From Tissierella_B sp964485455 (lineage in GTDB: Bacteria; Bacillota; Clostridia; Tissierellales; Tissierellaceae): a stretch of DNA of 8,557 nucleotides. A program made the translations under genes and the position numbers. Below are positions 6,555 through 8,557 of the stretch, in pieces (within the stretch, counting starts at the first letter, position 1; every line of letters begins with the position of its first letter). The stretch is from positions 1-8,557 of the forward strand of contig CAZAJU010000085.1 of the NCBI GenBank assembly GCA_964485455.1, written 5' to 3'. The notes under the pieces were generated by a model. The model saw only the letters and a program-made list of their open reading frames with translations. It ran no database searches and had not been told where the DNA came from.

Positions 6555-7415
6555 TTACATAAGTTCACAGCAAATTACTACATTATTCTTATTCTGCTGT
6601 TTCATGCACCAATGTCCAATAAAATTTATATCTTTTCTTTCATTTTTTATGTTTTTTAACATTTCAAAATAATTACTACCTTCAACATCAAGCTTTTGAG
6701 TTTCAATAAGACCTATAGCTTCCAGAGAGGTAGATGTCTTGCCGCAAAGATGGATTATTGCCTGTCTCATTTGGCCTTCTATTCTTTTCAATATATTATA
6801 GGTGGATTTACCTGATACTTCTTTATATACCTTGGGTCCCACTATATCCATGCCACCTGTTGGGTCGGCAAAGGATATGATATCAACTCCACTTTTTATG
6901 GATTCAAGCATATAGTCTACTAAACTATCTTCGATTGTCTTTAACAATTTACTTGTCTTTTCTGTATCTTTTCTAATAAGCTTATAGAATGTTTTACTAT
7001 CCATAATAGATGTTGCAAGGCTAATTGGACCGGTTACATTGACCACTACCTTTTCTCCATCTTCCTTTAAGATTCTAATGGCCTTTAAAAGCTCTGCTGC
7101 CCTGCTATTACTCAAATCCATTTTCAACATATCTTCTATTTGACTAGTGTCTTTAATAGCATAGTCTCCTATTCTATTACCTACTATATGGTCAAATATT
7201 ACTCTTGACCCAAAGGATTGAGCTTCTACGGTATTGCAAAATGGTAATGTACAATACTCACTATTATTATATTCCTTTATTCTCTTAGACAGGCTAGCCA
7301 TCTTATAAGCATCCTTATTTATTTCTTCAAAAGAAATACCTAAGTTCTCAAGTATAGGCTCAGGTATAGATTCAGCTTCATTCCCTGGACATTTAAATAT
7401 TTTTGCAACTGCCAC
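6555..7415 (-). CDS. Uroporphyrinogen decarboxylase/MtaA-family corrinoid methyltransferase-like protein
   Basis: This 286-residue cytoplasmic protein resembles the URO-D/MtaA superfamily, zinc enzymes that move methyl groups between a corrinoid protein and a thiol or other acceptor. Family-like segments are LPFCNTVEAQSFGS (57-70), VVVNVTGPISLATSIM (about 123-138), SFADPTGGMD (181-190) and IHLCG (221-225). His222-x-Cys224, with Cys270 in FIGHWC, could be the H-x-C...C zinc site of MtaA/MtbA. The gap between the cysteines is shorter than in those enzymes, and the protein ends about 16 residues after Cys270, where MtaA continues. The N terminus is also shorter. It therefore looks like a divergent subfamily with unknown substrate rather than true heme-pathway HemE. 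The start is GTG, with AGAGGTGA five bases upstream overlapping the stop of the RACE gene 12 bp away, so the two are probably co-transcribed and coupled. The terminator just downstream argues against a frameshifted longer gene. Confidence 0.8.
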   Translation of the reverse strand: MAVAKIFKCPGNEAESIPEPILENLGISFEEINKDAYKMASLSKRIKEYNNSEYCTLPFCNTVEAQSFGSRVIFDHIVGNRIGDYAIKDTSQIEDMLKMDLSNSRAAELLKAIRILKEDGEKVVVNVTGPISLATSIMDSKTFYKLIRKDTEKTSKLLKTIEDSLVDYMLESIKSGVDIISFADPTGGMDIVGPKVYKEVSGKSTYNILKRIEGQMRQAIIHLCGKTSTSLEAIGLIETQKLDVEGSNYFEMLKNIKNERKDINFIGHWCMKQQNKNNVVICCELM

Positions 7416-7427
7416 TTTATCACCTCT

Positions 7428-8557
7428 TTAGAAATTAAGCTGAGATACAAACACATCTTGGAAGTTTTCTTTAAGGGATAGTTCCAGTACCTTTATATTT
7501 TCCTTGATCTCATTTACCTTATTATGCTTTCTGCTATTAATTAAGGAAAGTCTGGCTCCTTCCAGGGAGGTATTCCCCAAGAAGATTATCTCTCCATTAA
7601 AGCCTTTAGGTATTAAGCCGATTTCTCTTATATTATCTGGACTTATATGATAGCCAAAGGCTCCTGCAATATATACCTTTGGAATATCTTCTATCCTTAA
7701 GCCAATCTCATCTAGCATCATAATTACACCTGCAGCTATGGCCCCTTTTGCCAGCTGAATTTGTCTTATATCTTTTTGAGAAATATAGATATCTTCTGTT
7801 ATATAGAATTTCTTATCCACTAGTCTATGGCCTATCTTAGGATCCAAGTCTTTGGTCCACCTACCTGACTTCATTAGGATTCCTCTTTTAACCAAGGCTC
7901 CAGCTATGTCTATTAGTCCACTTCCACAGATACCTATAGCCTTTCCACCACCTATGGTTGTGTAATGAATATTAAATTCCTCATCTATATCAAATCTTTC
8001 AATAGCTCCTTCTTCAGCACGACACCCACATTCTATATTCATTCCTTCAAGGGCTGGACCTGCTGCTGTAGATGTGGAAATAATCCTTGTGTTTTTTAAA
8101 GCTGCTAGTTCTCCATTGGTGCCTATATCTATAAATACAGCTTCATTATTCTTTTGAAAACCCGATGCCATAATACCCGATACTATATCTCCACCTACAT
8201 AGGATGAAGCAGCAGGAATTATACTTAGTATAGCTTCCTTGTTTCCTTCTAATGCTATCTCTTTTGCCTTAAGGTCATCACAGGTCAAAAATATTGGCCT
8301 ATATGGGGCTCTTGCTAAGGATTCAGGACTTATGCCCAGTAATAGGTGCATCATAGTAGTATTTGCTGAAATTACAATATGATATATATCTCCTACATTA
8401 TATATATTGCCTACAATTTTCTTGATGGTCTTATTTATCTCATCTACAATTAATTGCTGAAGTATAAGCGCACCTGATGGATTTTCCATACAATATGTAA
8501 TCCTACTAAGTACATCTCCACCATATTGTGTTTGAGGATTTAGAGATGATAAACTTC
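7428..8557 (-). CDS. RACE/RamA-type corrinoid-protein reductive activator (DUF4445, ASKHA fold), 5'-truncated by the window
   Basis: The open frame continues to the window edge and shows 375 residues. The first ATG, at 8489, is internal, because the family motif NPQTQYGGDVLSRI lies upstream of it. The true start and the expected N-terminal [2Fe-2S] ferredoxin-like domain must lie outside. Visible ASKHA features, numbered in the fragment, are NTTMMHLLLG (65-74), YVGGDIVSG (119-127), the phosphate-loop DIGTNGEL (143-150), AGPALEGMNIECGCRAEEGAI (from about 165), GICGSGLID (about 208-216), QLAKGAIAAG (about 267-276) and YIAGAFGYHI (about 295-304). Proteins of this family use ATP and an iron-sulfur centre to reduce inactive Co(II) corrinoid back to Co(I) in methyltransferase systems. 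The neighbouring MtaA-like gene supports that role. The corrinoid protein and partner methyltransferase are not in view and may lie upstream. Confidence 0.92.
   Translation of the reverse strand, partial: SLSSLNPQTQYGGDVLSRITYCMENPSGALILQQLIVDEINKTIKKIVGNIYNVGDIYHIVISANTTMMHLLLGISPESLARAPYRPIFLTCDDLKAKEIALEGNKEAILSIIPAASSYVGGDIVSGIMASGFQKNNEAVFIDIGTNGELAALKNTRIISTSTAAGPALEGMNIECGCRAEEGAIERFDIDEEFNIHYTTIGGGKAIGICGSGLIDIAGALVKRGILMKSGRWTKDLDPKIGHRLVDKKFYITEDIYISQKDIRQIQLAKGAIAAGVIMMLDEIGLRIEDIPKVYIAGAFGYHISPDNIREIGLIPKGFNGEIIFLGNTSLEGARLSLINSRKHNKVNEIKENIKVLELSLKENFQDVFVSQLNF

Noticed and set aside
6555..7415. Uroporphyrinogen decarboxylase of heme synthesis (HemE)
   Set aside because: The protein has the H-x-C and later Cys pattern of the methyltransferase branch, is shorter than HemE, and sits with a corrinoid activator rather than heme genes.
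6555..7415. Pseudogene truncated at its 3' end
   Set aside because: The C terminus is short compared with MtaA, but a terminator hairpin follows about 30 bp later, the frame is intact, and the start and ribosome binding site look functional. A divergent subfamily is more likely.
1..8557. CRISPR arrays, insertion sequences, tRNA or rRNA genes
   Set aside because: I saw no direct repeats of array type, no transposase-like frame or terminal inverted repeats, and no stretch resembling structural RNA genes on either strand.

Overview
Every gene I can support lies on the minus strand. The AT-rich sequence, strong AGGAGG-type ribosome binding sites, TTG/GTG starts and intrinsic terminators point to a low-GC anaerobic member of the Bacillota (Clostridia/Tissierellia-like). 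A RamA/RACE-type corrinoid activator next to a MtaA-like protein suggests corrinoid-dependent methyl transfer. The taxonomic placement is inference.

In transcription order (right to left) there are four blocks. (1) 8557-6555 holds the 3' part of a RACE/ASKHA (DUF4445) corrinoid-protein activator gene that runs off the window, then a uroporphyrinogen-decarboxylase/MtaA-family methyltransferase gene, then a terminator. (2) 6416-6164 is a leader with its own sigma-A promoter, a 28-codon ORF very rich in Tyr and Phe codons, and an intrinsic terminator just before the tyrA ribosome binding site. (3) 6163-1854 is a compact operon tyrA-aroA-aroC-pheA, with a 9 bp gap and then overlaps of 11 and 23 bp, closed by a terminator. 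(4) 1803-1 is ptsI (PTS Enzyme I) with its own promoter and terminator.

The operon carries EPSP synthase and chorismate synthase, the last two common steps to chorismate. It also carries both branches to the immediate precursors of tyrosine (TyrA) and phenylalanine (PheA). Earlier shikimate genes (DAHP synthase, aroB, aroD, aroE, aroK) are not in the window.

The most interesting element is the unannotated leader. Ten of its 28 codons are Tyr or Phe, all within codons 10-27, and the operon downstream makes exactly those two amino acids. Three short segments (6340-6333, 6240-6232, 6206-6198) can form alternative pairings, one of which would destroy the terminator. This looks like ribosome-mediated transcription attenuation by Tyr and Phe supply. 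I see no T-box consensus. The folding was done by eye, and one detail of ribosome geometry does not fit the simplest model; it is described in the findings.
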